This document shows, in pieces, positions 7,419 through 15,607 of a stretch of 64,000 nucleotides of DNA. Each line of letters starts with the position of its first letter. Position 1 is the first letter of the stretch. This stretch comes from Salinivirgaceae bacterium. Lineage in GTDB: Bacteria; Bacteroidota; Bacteroidia; Bacteroidales; SZUA-534. The position numbers and the translations under genes are program-made. The notes under the pieces were generated by a model, which did not search any database, had not been told where the DNA came from, and saw only the letters and a list, made by a program, of their open reading frames with translations. The stretch spans positions 1 through 64,000 of the forward strand of contig JAKSOL010000013.1 in assembly GCA_024405635.1 (NCBI GenBank). Direction: 5' to 3'.

Positions 7419-9602
7419 ATGAAGAAAATATTGCTGCTATGTGCGGCCGTTGCAATAATTACAAATATGTCGGCACAAGAAAAAGAAGAAATAACAATAG
7501 ACAAGATATTCAAGAGTGGCCAACTTCGAGCTAAATCGATTCGCAGCATTAGGTCAATGGACGATGGTAATCATTACACAACGCTTGAAGATGGCAAAAG
7601 CATTGTTAAGTATAGTTACAAAACAGGTAAACAAGTGGCAGTGCTGGCTTCTGTAAACAATTTTGGCGATGCTCAAATTTCAACAATCGACGATTACGAA
7701 ATAAATAGCAAAGCGGGTAAAATTCTTTTCTACACCAACCGCCAAGACGTTTACCGCCGCTCGTTTTATGCAAAGTACTATGTGTGGGACATTGCAAATC
7801 AAAAACTTGAGGCAATTGAAAACGGCGACATGCTGCAAATGGCCATTTTGTCGCCCGATGGAACAAAAGTTGCATTTATTCGCGACAACAATTTATACGT
7901 CAGCAATTTCGACAAAACCACTCAAGTTACAACCGATGGCACATTCAATAAAATAATAAACGGCATACCCGACTGGGTTTATGAAGAAGAGTTTGAATAT
8001 AACAAAGCACTATGTTGGTCAGTAGATAGCCGATATGTTGCTTGGTGCCGTTTTGACGAAACTCTTGTGCCTCAATACTCGCTGCAACTATTTGCAGGAC
8101 AGGCTCCTAAGCTTGAAAAAAACAAACTTTATCCATCAAATTATTCATACAAATACCCCAAAGCTGGCGAGGACAATTCAATTGTTTCGGTTTGGACCTA
8201 CAACGCCAACAACCAAAAAGTTACCAAAATGGACATTGGCACCGAAACCGACCAATACATTCCTCGCATTAAATGGTCGCCAGCAGGCAAACTAGTTATT
8301 TACCGACTTAACCGACTGCAAAACCACCTTGAAATGCTTTATGCCAATGCCGACAACGGCAAAACTGAAGTGTTCTATTCTGAAAAAAACGACCGTTACA
8401 TTGACGAAATTTTGTTTGATAACCTAACATTCAATGCCGATGGCTCAAAATTCTTATTCACAAACGAACAAAATGGTTGGGTTCACATTTATTTGTACAA
8501 TGCTGACGGAACGCTAATAAACCAAGTAACCAATGGAAACTTTGATGTAACCGAATTTTACGGCTACGACGAGGGGACACAAACTATTTACTACCAAAGC
8601 GCTGAGCCAAAACCAAGTCAACGCACAGTTTACTCAATAAAAACCGATGGTAGTGCAAAAAAACAACTATCGACACAAGTAGGAACCAACGAAGCTTACT
8701 TTAGTTCAAACTGCAAATTCTACATAAACAATTATTCAAGCACCTCAACACCAAACATTTACACACTCAACGACAATAAAGGCAAAACACTTCGCACTCT
8801 TGAAGACAATGCCAATTTGAAAAATGAACTTGCTCAAACAACATTCAGCGCAAAAGAACTTATTGATGTAAAACTATCAGACAGTTTAACTCTATGTGGT
8901 TGGATAATAAAGCCACACAACTTCGACTCAACTAAGAAATATCCAGTATTGATGATTCAATATAGCGGACCAAACTCGCAACAAGTACTTGACCGCTATA
9001 GCGCAGGTTGGGAACAAGCATTAAGTGCAAAAGGCTACATTGTTTTGTGTTGCGATGGCCGAGGAACAGGCGCACGAGGCGAAGAATTCCGCAAATGCAC
9101 ATACCTTCAACTCGGCAAATACGAAGTTCAAGACCAAATATCGGTTGCCAAATGGGCAAAAACACTACCCTTCGTTGATGCCGAACGCATTGGCATTTGG
9201 GGTTGGAGTTTCGGTGGATTTATGGTGCTAAACTGTATGACACAAAGCACCAACGTATTCCGCGCTGGAATTGCAGTAGCACCCGTAACCAACTGGCGCT
9301 ACTACGACAACATTTACACCGAACGCTTTATGCGCAAACCACAAGATAATGCCGCTGGCTACGACAACAACTCACCAATTACCCACGCCGCAAACCTCAA
9401 CGGCAGCCTGCTACTTATGCACGGTTCGGCCGACGACAATGTTCATTGGCAAAACTCTGCCGAAATGTCTGAAGCCTTTGTTCAAGCTGGCAAACAATTC
9501 GACTACTTTGTGTTTACAAACCGCAACCACAGCATTTACGGGGGAAACACCTCACACTACATTTATACAAAAATGTTGAATTTCATTATGAACAAATTAT
9601 AA
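7419..9602 (+). CDS. Dipeptidyl peptidase IV, S9 family
   Basis: Releases X-Pro or X-Ala dipeptides from peptide N-termini. A signal peptide (1-19, ending at SAQ) sends it to the periplasm or surface. Beta-propeller repeats fill about 40-480, with the N-terminus-binding glutamates in DWVYEEEF (185-192). The alpha/beta hydrolase domain carries the triad: S597 in GWSFGG, D672 in SADDNVH and H704 in NRNHS. The 727-residue length fits the Bacteroidetes DPP IV family (Porphyromonas DPP4 is similar). No T9SS signal is present. pepD and an MFS transporter follow in the same direction, suggesting dipeptide use. Confidence 0.93.
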   Translation: MKKILLLCAAVAIITNMSAQEKEEITIDKIFKSGQLRAKSIRSIRSMDDGNHYTTLEDGKSIVKYSYKTGKQVAVLASVNNFGDAQISTIDDYEINSKAGKILFYTNRQDVYRRSFYAKYYVWDIANQKLEAIENGDMLQMAILSPDGTKVAFIRDNNLYVSNFDKTTQVTTDGTFNKIINGIPDWVYEEEFEYNKALCWSVDSRYVAWCRFDETLVPQYSLQLFAGQAPKLEKNKLYPSNYSYKYPKAGEDNSIVSVWTYNANNQKVTKMDIGTETDQYIPRIKWSPAGKLVIYRLNRLQNHLEMLYANADNGKTEVFYSEKNDRYIDEILFDNLTFNADGSKFLFTNEQNGWVHIYLYNADGTLINQVTNGNFDVTEFYGYDEGTQTIYYQSAEPKPSQRTVYSIKTDGSAKKQLSTQVGTNEAYFSSNCKFYINNYSSTSTPNIYTLNDNKGKTLRTLEDNANLKNELAQTTFSAKELIDVKLSDSLTLCGWIIKPHNFDSTKKYPVLMIQYSGPNSQQVLDRYSAGWEQALSAKGYIVLCCDGRGTGARGEEFRKCTYLQLGKYEVQDQISVAKWAKTLPFVDAERIGIWGWSFGGFMVLNCMTQSTNVFRAGIAVAPVTNWRYYDNIYTERFMRKPQDNAAGYDNNSPITHAANLNGSLLLMHGSADDNVHWQNSAEMSEAFVQAGKQFDYFVFTNRNHSIYGGNTSHYIYTKMLNFIMNKL

Positions 9603-9623
9603 CAATCAATAAATCAAATTATT

Positions 9624-11084
9624 ATGAACAACAATCTATCAAACTTAAAACCAGAGTCGGTATGGAACTACTTTTACCAACTCACACAAATACCAAGACC
9701 ATCAAAGCACGAAGAAAAAGTGCAAGAGTTTATGCTAAACTTTGGCAAAAGTCTTGGTTTAGAGACTATTAAAGACGAAATAGGCAACATAATAATTCGC
9801 AAGCCAGCCACCGCTGGAATGGAAAACTGCAAAGGCGTAATTCTGCAAGCGCATCTTGACATGGTGCCACAAGCCAACAGCAACAAAGTTCACAACTTTA
9901 AAACCGACCCAATAAACGCATACATTGATGGCGAATGGGTAACCGCCGACGGCACCACACTTGGCGCCGACAACGGAATAGGAGTTGCCACAGCAATGGC
10001 AATTTTGGCATCAACCAACATTGAACACGGACCAATTGAAGCCCTATTTACCATTGACGAAGAAACTGGAATGACAGGCGCCAACAACCTTAAACCAAAC
10101 GTACTTAAAGGCAACATTTTGCTAAACCTTGACTACGAAGACGAAGGCGAACTTTGCGTAGGATGCGCAGGTGGAATAAATGCCAAATTTACATTTGACG
10201 CTAAACTAAAAACCGCCCCACTATACCACGTTGCCTATAGCCTATCAATAACAGGATTGAAAGGCGGACACTCAGGTATAGACATTGCGCTTGGCAGAGC
10301 AAATGCAAACAAACTTATGTTCCGATTGCTAACCAAAATGATTAGAGAATACCACATTTTGATTGACAAAATTGACTGCGGAAACATGCGCAACGCTATA
10401 CCTCGCGAGGCTTTTGTAACCGTTTTGGTTCCCGATAGTTTGGTTAAAAGTTTTACAAGCGATGTTATTGAATTTGAAAAAACAGTAAAAGCCGAATACG
10501 CATCGGCCGACCCCGACTTGACAATAAAACTTGAAGCTATTGACATGCCTAGCGAAGTTGTTTCCGATGGTGTTGGTAGCCGACTTGCAAAATCGGTTTT
10601 TGCTTGCCCCGACGGTGTTATTCGCATGAGTCCCGATGTGCCAGGACTAGTTGAAACATCAACCAACCTTGCCATAGTAAAACGCAACTGTAATAAAATT
10701 GAAGTTTGCTGTTTGCTACGCTCGTCAGTCGATTCGGCAAAACAAGCACTTGCCGACCAAATGCAATGCATATTTGAAATGGCCGAAGCCGAATGCGAAT
10801 TTGACGGAGCTTATCCAGGTTGGAAACCCAACATGAATTCAGAAATACTTGATGTGATGCGCAAAACGTCAAAAGAGATTTTTGGACACGAAGCCGAAGT
10901 TAAAGCCGTCCACGCAGGTTTAGAGTGCGGCATTATGGGCGCTCAATACCCAAATTGGGACATGGTAGCCTTTGGCCCAACTTTGCGTCACCCACACTCA
11001 CCCGACGAAAAAGTGAACATTGCATCAGTTGAGCGTTTCTTCAATTGGGTCGTTCTAACATTAAAAAATATTCCTGCATTATAA
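9624..11084 (+). CDS. pepD: Aminoacyl-histidine dipeptidase (Xaa-His dipeptidase), M20
   Basis: Cytosolic zinc dipeptidase of 486 residues with broad dipeptide specificity in known PepD enzymes. Metal and catalytic residues are recognisable: H77 and D79 in QAHLDM, D116 in GADNG, and E146-E147 in DEETG. A lid/dimerisation domain is inserted in the middle, as in family M20. No signal peptide. It starts 21 nt after the DPP IV gene and 29 nt before the transporter gene, so products of external DPP IV could be imported and split here. Confidence 0.93.
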   Translation: MNNNLSNLKPESVWNYFYQLTQIPRPSKHEEKVQEFMLNFGKSLGLETIKDEIGNIIIRKPATAGMENCKGVILQAHLDMVPQANSNKVHNFKTDPINAYIDGEWVTADGTTLGADNGIGVATAMAILASTNIEHGPIEALFTIDEETGMTGANNLKPNVLKGNILLNLDYEDEGELCVGCAGGINAKFTFDAKLKTAPLYHVAYSLSITGLKGGHSGIDIALGRANANKLMFRLLTKMIREYHILIDKIDCGNMRNAIPREAFVTVLVPDSLVKSFTSDVIEFEKTVKAEYASADPDLTIKLEAIDMPSEVVSDGVGSRLAKSVFACPDGVIRMSPDVPGLVETSTNLAIVKRNCNKIEVCCLLRSSVDSAKQALADQMQCIFEMAEAECEFDGAYPGWKPNMNSEILDVMRKTSKEIFGHEAEVKAVHAGLECGIMGAQYPNWDMVAFGPTLRHPHSPDEKVNIASVERFFNWVVLTLKNIPAL

Positions 11085-11113
11085 ACTTTTGATAATTAAA
11101 ACATTACGAAAAC

Positions 11114-12478
11114 ATGCAAGTTAAATTAAGTAATACGCCAGCAATGCGTTGGACCGCGCTAATAATTGTATCGGTAGCCATGATGTTTGGCTACTTTTTT
11201 ACCGATGTCATGTCGCCACTTGAGCCATTACTAACCGCAGCAAAAGGCAGCGAAGGCGGACTTGGTCTTGGTTGGTCGTCGCTCGAATATGGTTTTTTCA
11301 GCGGTGCCTATGGTTTAATGAACGTTTACTTGTTGCTGTTGTTTTTTGGCGGCATCATTCTCGACAAATATGGAATTCGATTCACAGGACTCACAAGCAC
11401 ACTGCTGATGTTTGTTGGAGCCATTGTTAAATGGTACGCAGTTAAAGGCAACTTTGAAGGCACAATGTGGGTTCCATTTGGAGGCGAATGTCAAATGCAA
11501 GTAGTGCTTGCCAGCCTTGGTTTTGCCATATTTGGCGTTGGTTGCGAAATTGCAGGAATTACAGTAAGTAAAGTAATTGTAAAATGGTTTACTGGCCACG
11601 AGTTGGCTTTAGCTATGGGTTTGCAAGTTGCATTAGCCCGAATAGGTACAGCTGTTGCACTTGGTGCATCACTACCAATTGCACGCGCATTTGGCGGCGT
11701 TTCAGCTTCAGTTGGTCTTGGAGCTGCATGCCTATGCATTGGTGTAATTGCATTTTTGGTTTACAACGTAATGGACAAAAAAGAAGATGCAGCAACTGCA
11801 GCAAACGGCTCAACCGAAGTTGACGAAGGTTTTAAATTTGCCGATCTTAAAATTCTATTCCTCAACAAAGGATTCTGGTTCATTACCCTACTCTGCCTAA
11901 TGTTTTACGCTGGAGTATTTCCGTTCTTAAAATTTGCGACCAAACTGATGGTTTTCAAATACAATGTTAATCCCGATTTAGCAGGTCTTATTCCTGCTAT
12001 GCTACCATTTGGAACCATATTCCTTACACCGTTTTTTGGTGGCATTTACGACAAATACGGACGTGGTGCAACATTAATGATTATTGGTTCGGTGTTGCTT
12101 ACTTTGGTGCACATAACATTTGCCTTGCCTGTATCGAGTGTAATATTGGCCATTTCGGTAATGATAGTGCTTGGCGTTGCCTTTGGTTTGGTTCCATCGG
12201 CAATGTGGCCTTCGGTGCCAAAAATTATTCCTATGAAATTGTTAGGCACTGCCTATGCAGTAATTTTTTACATTCAAAACATAGGATTGTCAATGGTTCC
12301 AATGCTTATTGGTTCAGTTAACGAAAAAAATACCGATGCATCTGGAGTTATTAACTACACCGATTCAATGACCATTTTTGCTGCATTTGGTGCAATTGCG
12401 GTTGTTATTTCGGTTTTACTTTTAATTGAAGACAAAAAGAAAGGCTATGGTCTTGAAGAGGCCAACATTAAAAAATAA
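11114..12478 (+). CDS. MFS transporter, candidate dipeptide importer
   Basis: Polytopic membrane protein of 454 residues with about 12 hydrophobic segments, a GGIILDKYG loop after TM2 and the mirrored GGIYDKYGRG loop between TM8 and TM9, both MFS signatures. It is not a POT/PTR-type peptide transporter by any motif I can see, so substrate is inferred only from the operon, where it is the last gene after DPP IV and PepD. A terminator follows. Alternatives are an exporter or an unrelated organic-anion carrier. Confidence 0.85.
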   Translation: MQVKLSNTPAMRWTALIIVSVAMMFGYFFTDVMSPLEPLLTAAKGSEGGLGLGWSSLEYGFFSGAYGLMNVYLLLLFFGGIILDKYGIRFTGLTSTLLMFVGAIVKWYAVKGNFEGTMWVPFGGECQMQVVLASLGFAIFGVGCEIAGITVSKVIVKWFTGHELALAMGLQVALARIGTAVALGASLPIARAFGGVSASVGLGAACLCIGVIAFLVYNVMDKKEDAATAANGSTEVDEGFKFADLKILFLNKGFWFITLLCLMFYAGVFPFLKFATKLMVFKYNVNPDLAGLIPAMLPFGTIFLTPFFGGIYDKYGRGATLMIIGSVLLTLVHITFALPVSSVILAISVMIVLGVAFGLVPSAMWPSVPKIIPMKLLGTAYAVIFYIQNIGLSMVPMLIGSVNEKNTDASGVINYTDSMTIFAAFGAIAVVISVLLLIEDKKKGYGLEEANIKK

Positions 12479-12502
12479 CCTTTTAGTTCACCATTAAATA
12501 AG

Positions 12503-12530
12503 AAAGGCAGAATTATGTTCTGCCTTTTTT
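12503..12530 (+). terminator. Intrinsic terminator of the DPP IV-pepD-MFS operon
   Basis: A 10-bp stem AAAGGCAGAA/TTCTGCCTTT with a 5-nt loop and a T6 tail. Confidence 0.85.
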
Positions 12531-12561
12531 GCATCAGCTAAAAACGAAAAAAGTCGTTTAT

Positions 12562-12595
12562 AAAAAAGCACCCGACCAAATGGCCAGGTGCTTTT
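12562..12595 (-). terminator. Intrinsic terminator of pta
   Basis: The stem AAAAGCACC/GGTGCTTTT lies just after the pta stop on the minus strand, with an A6 run giving the U tail. Confidence 0.75.
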
Positions 12596-12614
12596 AATAT
12601 TTATGCTAATGCGA

Positions 12615-13613
12615 TTAAATTGCTTGGTTTGCAGTAATTGCAATCACATTTACAATATCCTCAACCGAGCATCCGCGCGACAAATCGTTTACAGGAGCTG
12701 CCATGCCTTGAAGAATTGGTCCATAAGCCTCAGCGCCAGCCAAGCGTTGAACTAGTTTGTAGCAGATATTGCCAACTTCCAACGAAGGGAACACAAGTAC
12801 ATTTGCTTGTCCTGCAATATCGCTGTTTGGTGCTTTCTTTTTAGCTACTGTTGGAACAAGAGCAGCATCGGCTTGCAACTCGCCATCAATTTTCATATCT
12901 GGAGCCATTTCTTTAGCCATGTTTGTAGCCTCAATCACCTTATCAACCATTTCGTGTTTTGCACTTCCTTTAGTCGAGAAACTTAGAATTGCCACTTTAG
13001 GATCGTCAATTCCTGCAAGCACTTTGGCAGTACGACCTGTTTCAACCGCAATACCGGCCAACTCTTTTGCAGTTGGATTTGGAGTTACAGCGCAATCGGC
13101 AAAAACCATTATACCATCTTGGCCATAGGTTTTGTCCTTCATTACCATAAGGAATGCACCCGAAACGGTGGTTACACCTTGTTTGGTTTTTATAATTTGA
13201 AAAGCAGGACGAAGAACATCGCTAGTTGCATTATCGGCACCAGCAACCTCGCCATCGGCTTGTCCCATTTTTACCATCATCGAACCCAAATAAAGAGGAT
13301 TTTTTAGCATTGCCTCAGCTTGTTCAATAGTCAAGCCTTTGTTTTTACGCAAATCGTAAAGTTTATCAATGTATTGTTGACGCTCTGGAAAATCATCGGG
13401 ATCAACAATGCGAGCCTTACCTATGTTTTTCAAACCAAACTCGTTTGCCTTGGCTTCAATATCGGCAGGTTTGCCAATCAACACAATGTTTGCAATTCCT
13501 TGCGCAAGCACGGCATCAGCGGCCTTAATAGTACGTTCTTCGTAGCCCTCGGGCAACACAATGGTACGTGTATTTTGCTTTGCCCTCTCTCTAATTTGAT
13601 CAATAATATTCAT
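12615..13613 (-). CDS. pta: Phosphate acetyltransferase
   Basis: Interconverts acetyl-CoA and acetyl phosphate, the first half of acetate fermentation or assimilation. The 332-residue protein is the short form: a single PTA/PTB domain without the N-terminal P-loop and DRTGG regulatory domains of enterobacterial Pta. Family signatures VLPEGYEERTIKAA near the N-terminus and GSMMVKMGQADGEVAGA in the middle are clear. ackA, which often follows pta, is not adjacent. A -7 box (13651-13658) lies about 40 nt upstream. Confidence 0.95.
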   Translation of the reverse strand: MNIIDQIRERAKQNTRTIVLPEGYEERTIKAADAVLAQGIANIVLIGKPADIEAKANEFGLKNIGKARIVDPDDFPERQQYIDKLYDLRKNKGLTIEQAEAMLKNPLYLGSMMVKMGQADGEVAGADNATSDVLRPAFQIIKTKQGVTTVSGAFLMVMKDKTYGQDGIMVFADCAVTPNPTAKELAGIAVETGRTAKVLAGIDDPKVAILSFSTKGSAKHEMVDKVIEATNMAKEMAPDMKIDGELQADAALVPTVAKKKAPNSDIAGQANVLVFPSLEVGNICYKLVQRLAGAEAYGPILQGMAAPVNDLSRGCSVEDIVNVIAITANQAI

Positions 13614-13650
13614 CTGCTTTATGTTTTAGTTCGATATTTTTAAAGTATCG

Positions 13651-13658
13651 CAAACTTA
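13651..13658 (-). promoter_or_regulatory. -7 box of pta
   Basis: Minus-strand TAAGTTTG followed by CG matches TAnnTTTG and lies 38 nt upstream of the pta start. No good -33 TTTG was found. Confidence 0.5.
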
Positions 13659-13691
13659 AAATTTTTCGCCGTTTTATTTGGCGGCAATCCT

Positions 13692-13699
13692 TAATTTTG
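13692..13699 (+). promoter_or_regulatory. -7 box of xerD
   Basis: TAATTTTG matches the consensus and lies 26 nt before the xerD ATG. The -33 element is not evident. Confidence 0.4.
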
Positions 13700-13724
13700 A
13701 AGGTCATTTATAATAATCTGCATT

Positions 13725-14630
13725 ATGATTTGGGAAGAGACAATTGAAGGTTATAGGAGCTACCTAAAATTGGAAAAATCGCTTTCGGCAAACACTGTTG
13801 AAGCCTATTTGAAAGACATTCGCAAATTGGCAGGATGGCTAATAAGCCGGCCTGGTGTTGCTCCAAAAATGCCAGAACTGGTTACACAAAACGACATTGT
13901 TCAGTTCATAAACACAATAAACGAAAAGGATATGAGCGTGAACTCGCAGGCTCGAATATTATCTGGCATCCGCTCGTTTTTCAAGTACTTGCAATTGCAC
14001 GACATTATTGAAATTGACCCCACCGCACTTATTGAAACGCCAAAAAACGGACGCCATTTACCCGAAGTGCTGTCGCCACAAGAGGTTGAAGACTTAATTA
14101 TGGCTGTTGACTTGAGCAGCGAAACTGGATATCGAAATCGCGCCATTTTAGAAACACTTTATGGTTGTGGCATCCGCGTATCAGAACTTGTTACGCTACG
14201 AATTACCGACATTCATTTTGACGACAATTTTATAAAAGTGAAAGGTAAAGGCAGCAAAGAGCGACTTGTTCCTCTTGGCGGCAAAGCAAAAGATGCCATT
14301 AGAGACTATATGCGTTACTACCGCTCTACTCTGAACATTTATTACAAAGACGAGAATATTTTGTTTTTGAATCGCCGCGGCAAAATGCTCACAAGAGTTA
14401 TGATTTTTACAATTATTAAAGATTTGGCCGAAAAAATAGACCTAAAGAAAACCATAAGTCCACACACTTTTCGCCACTCGTTTGCTACTCATTTACTTGA
14501 GGGCGGAGCCGACTTGCGCGCCATACAAGAGATGCTTGGCCACGAATCGATAACCACAACAGAGATTTACACTCACATAAACAAAGATTTTTTGCGCGAC
14601 ACCATTCTAAGGTTTCATCCTCGTTCGTAA
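13725..14630 (+). CDS. xerD: Tyrosine recombinase XerD
   Basis: Site-specific recombinase that resolves chromosome dimers at dif with XerC and FtsK. It has a SAM-like N-terminal core-binding domain (about 1-90) and a catalytic domain with the complete set R151 (GCGIRVSEL), K175, H247-R250 (HTFRHSF), H273 (LGHES) and nucleophile Y282 (IYTHI). The 301-residue length, no attached accessory genes and a housekeeping setting favour XerD over a mobile-element integrase. XerC versus XerD assignment is by similarity of recalled sequence and is less certain. Confidence 0.9.
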   Translation: MIWEETIEGYRSYLKLEKSLSANTVEAYLKDIRKLAGWLISRPGVAPKMPELVTQNDIVQFINTINEKDMSVNSQARILSGIRSFFKYLQLHDIIEIDPTALIETPKNGRHLPEVLSPQEVEDLIMAVDLSSETGYRNRAILETLYGCGIRVSELVTLRITDIHFDDNFIKVKGKGSKERLVPLGGKAKDAIRDYMRYYRSTLNIYYKDENILFLNRRGKMLTRVMIFTIIKDLAEKIDLKKTISPHTFRHSFATHLLEGGADLRAIQEMLGHESITTTEIYTHINKDFLRDTILRFHPRS

Positions 14631-14708
14631 TTGCATACAACTAAAAAACAACGTCTTACAAACTTTGGCTCGCAATTTTATCAATAATAAAAATCAACGA
14701 TTATAAAC

Positions 14709-14716
14709 TACCTTTG
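14709..14716 (+). promoter_or_regulatory. -7 box of truA
   Basis: TACCTTTG followed by CAGC lies 20 nt before the truA ATG. Confidence 0.5.
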
Positions 14717-14736
14717 CAGCAAAATTAAATATCACT

Positions 14737-15528
14737 ATGTCACGATTCAAAATAACAATAGAATACGACGGCGGCCGATATGCAGGCTGGCAAGTTCAAC
14801 GAGGCGAAAAGACCATTCAAGGCGCTTTTTTTGATGCTTGCAAAAAATTATTTGGCGAGGGCAAAAAGTTCGAATTTTTTGGTTCGGGCCGCACCGATGC
14901 TGGAGTTCATGCGCTGGCTCAAATTGCCCACCTTGATGTTGACACAACATTCAGCACCGAGCGCATTCGCATGGGATTAAACGATGGGTTGCCATACGAC
15001 ATAAATGTGCTAAAAGTTGAACGTGCTCCTGAAACTTTCCATGCTCGCCACGACGCTGTTGAACGTAGCTATGTTTATTTAATTTCAAAACGCCGCACTG
15101 CTTTTGGCAAAAGCAACATTTGGTGGATAAAAGATCACTTAGACTATAACGAGATGCGCAAAGCTGCACTAGTAATGCGCGGACGCCACGATTATGCTTC
15201 ATTTACCGACAAAGAAGCCGAAACAACTTCGACCATTGTAAATATTACAGGTGTTGACCTATACGAAACCGAAGATTTGATTGCAATACATATAACAGGA
15301 TCGCACTTTTTATGGAAAATGGTTAGACGTATGGTGGGTATTTTGGTTGAAGTTGGGCGTAACAACATCACTCCTGAAGATGTGGAAAAGATGCTTGAGA
15401 AATATTCAAGCGAACCAGCACGTCGCACTGCGCCCGCTTCGGGTCTTTACCTTGAACGTGTTTACTACAAAGGTGAGCCTACCGAACGTGGTCGTCACAT
15501 TGTTCCGCAAATTTTAAGACTAAAATAG
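14737..15528 (+). CDS. truA: tRNA pseudouridine(38-40) synthase
   Basis: Isomerises uridines 38-40 in the tRNA anticodon arm. The 263-residue protein has the TruA signature GSGRTDAGVHAL with catalytic D54, an N-terminal ITIEYDGGRYAGWQ strand and the C-terminal AP.SGLYL motif. It stands alone with its own -7 box, 106 nt after xerD, and ends at a strong bidirectional terminator. Confidence 0.96.
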   Translation: MSRFKITIEYDGGRYAGWQVQRGEKTIQGAFFDACKKLFGEGKKFEFFGSGRTDAGVHALAQIAHLDVDTTFSTERIRMGLNDGLPYDINVLKVERAPETFHARHDAVERSYVYLISKRRTAFGKSNIWWIKDHLDYNEMRKAALVMRGRHDYASFTDKEAETTSTIVNITGVDLYETEDLIAIHITGSHFLWKMVRRMVGILVEVGRNNITPEDVEKMLEKYSSEPARRTAPASGLYLERVYYKGEPTERGRHIVPQILRLK

Positions 15529-15554
15529 TTTAATCAACAAGTGATTAAAACAAC

Positions 15555-15591
15555 AAAAACGCCACCGTGATAATTTGCGGTGGCGTTTTTG
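15555..15591. terminator. Bidirectional terminator between truA and the histidine kinase
   Basis: A 13-bp stem AAAAACGCCACCG/CGGTGGCGTTTTT between convergent genes, with A and T runs on both sides. Confidence 0.9.
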
Positions 15592-15607
15592 TTAAAAATA
15601 TAGTAGA

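Noticed and set aside
10235..10771. 178-residue antisense frame inside pepD
   Set aside because: It is a shadow frame of the M20 gene with no protein-like features; several similar antisense frames lie in pta, serA, nrdD and argG.
13320..13643. 107-residue plus-strand frame over the pta start
   Set aside because: Antisense to pta with no recognisable domain; the pta reading frame is unambiguous.
13725..14630. Mobile-element integrase
   Set aside because: The recombinase is of XerD length and has no attL/attR, phage or conjugative genes nearby.
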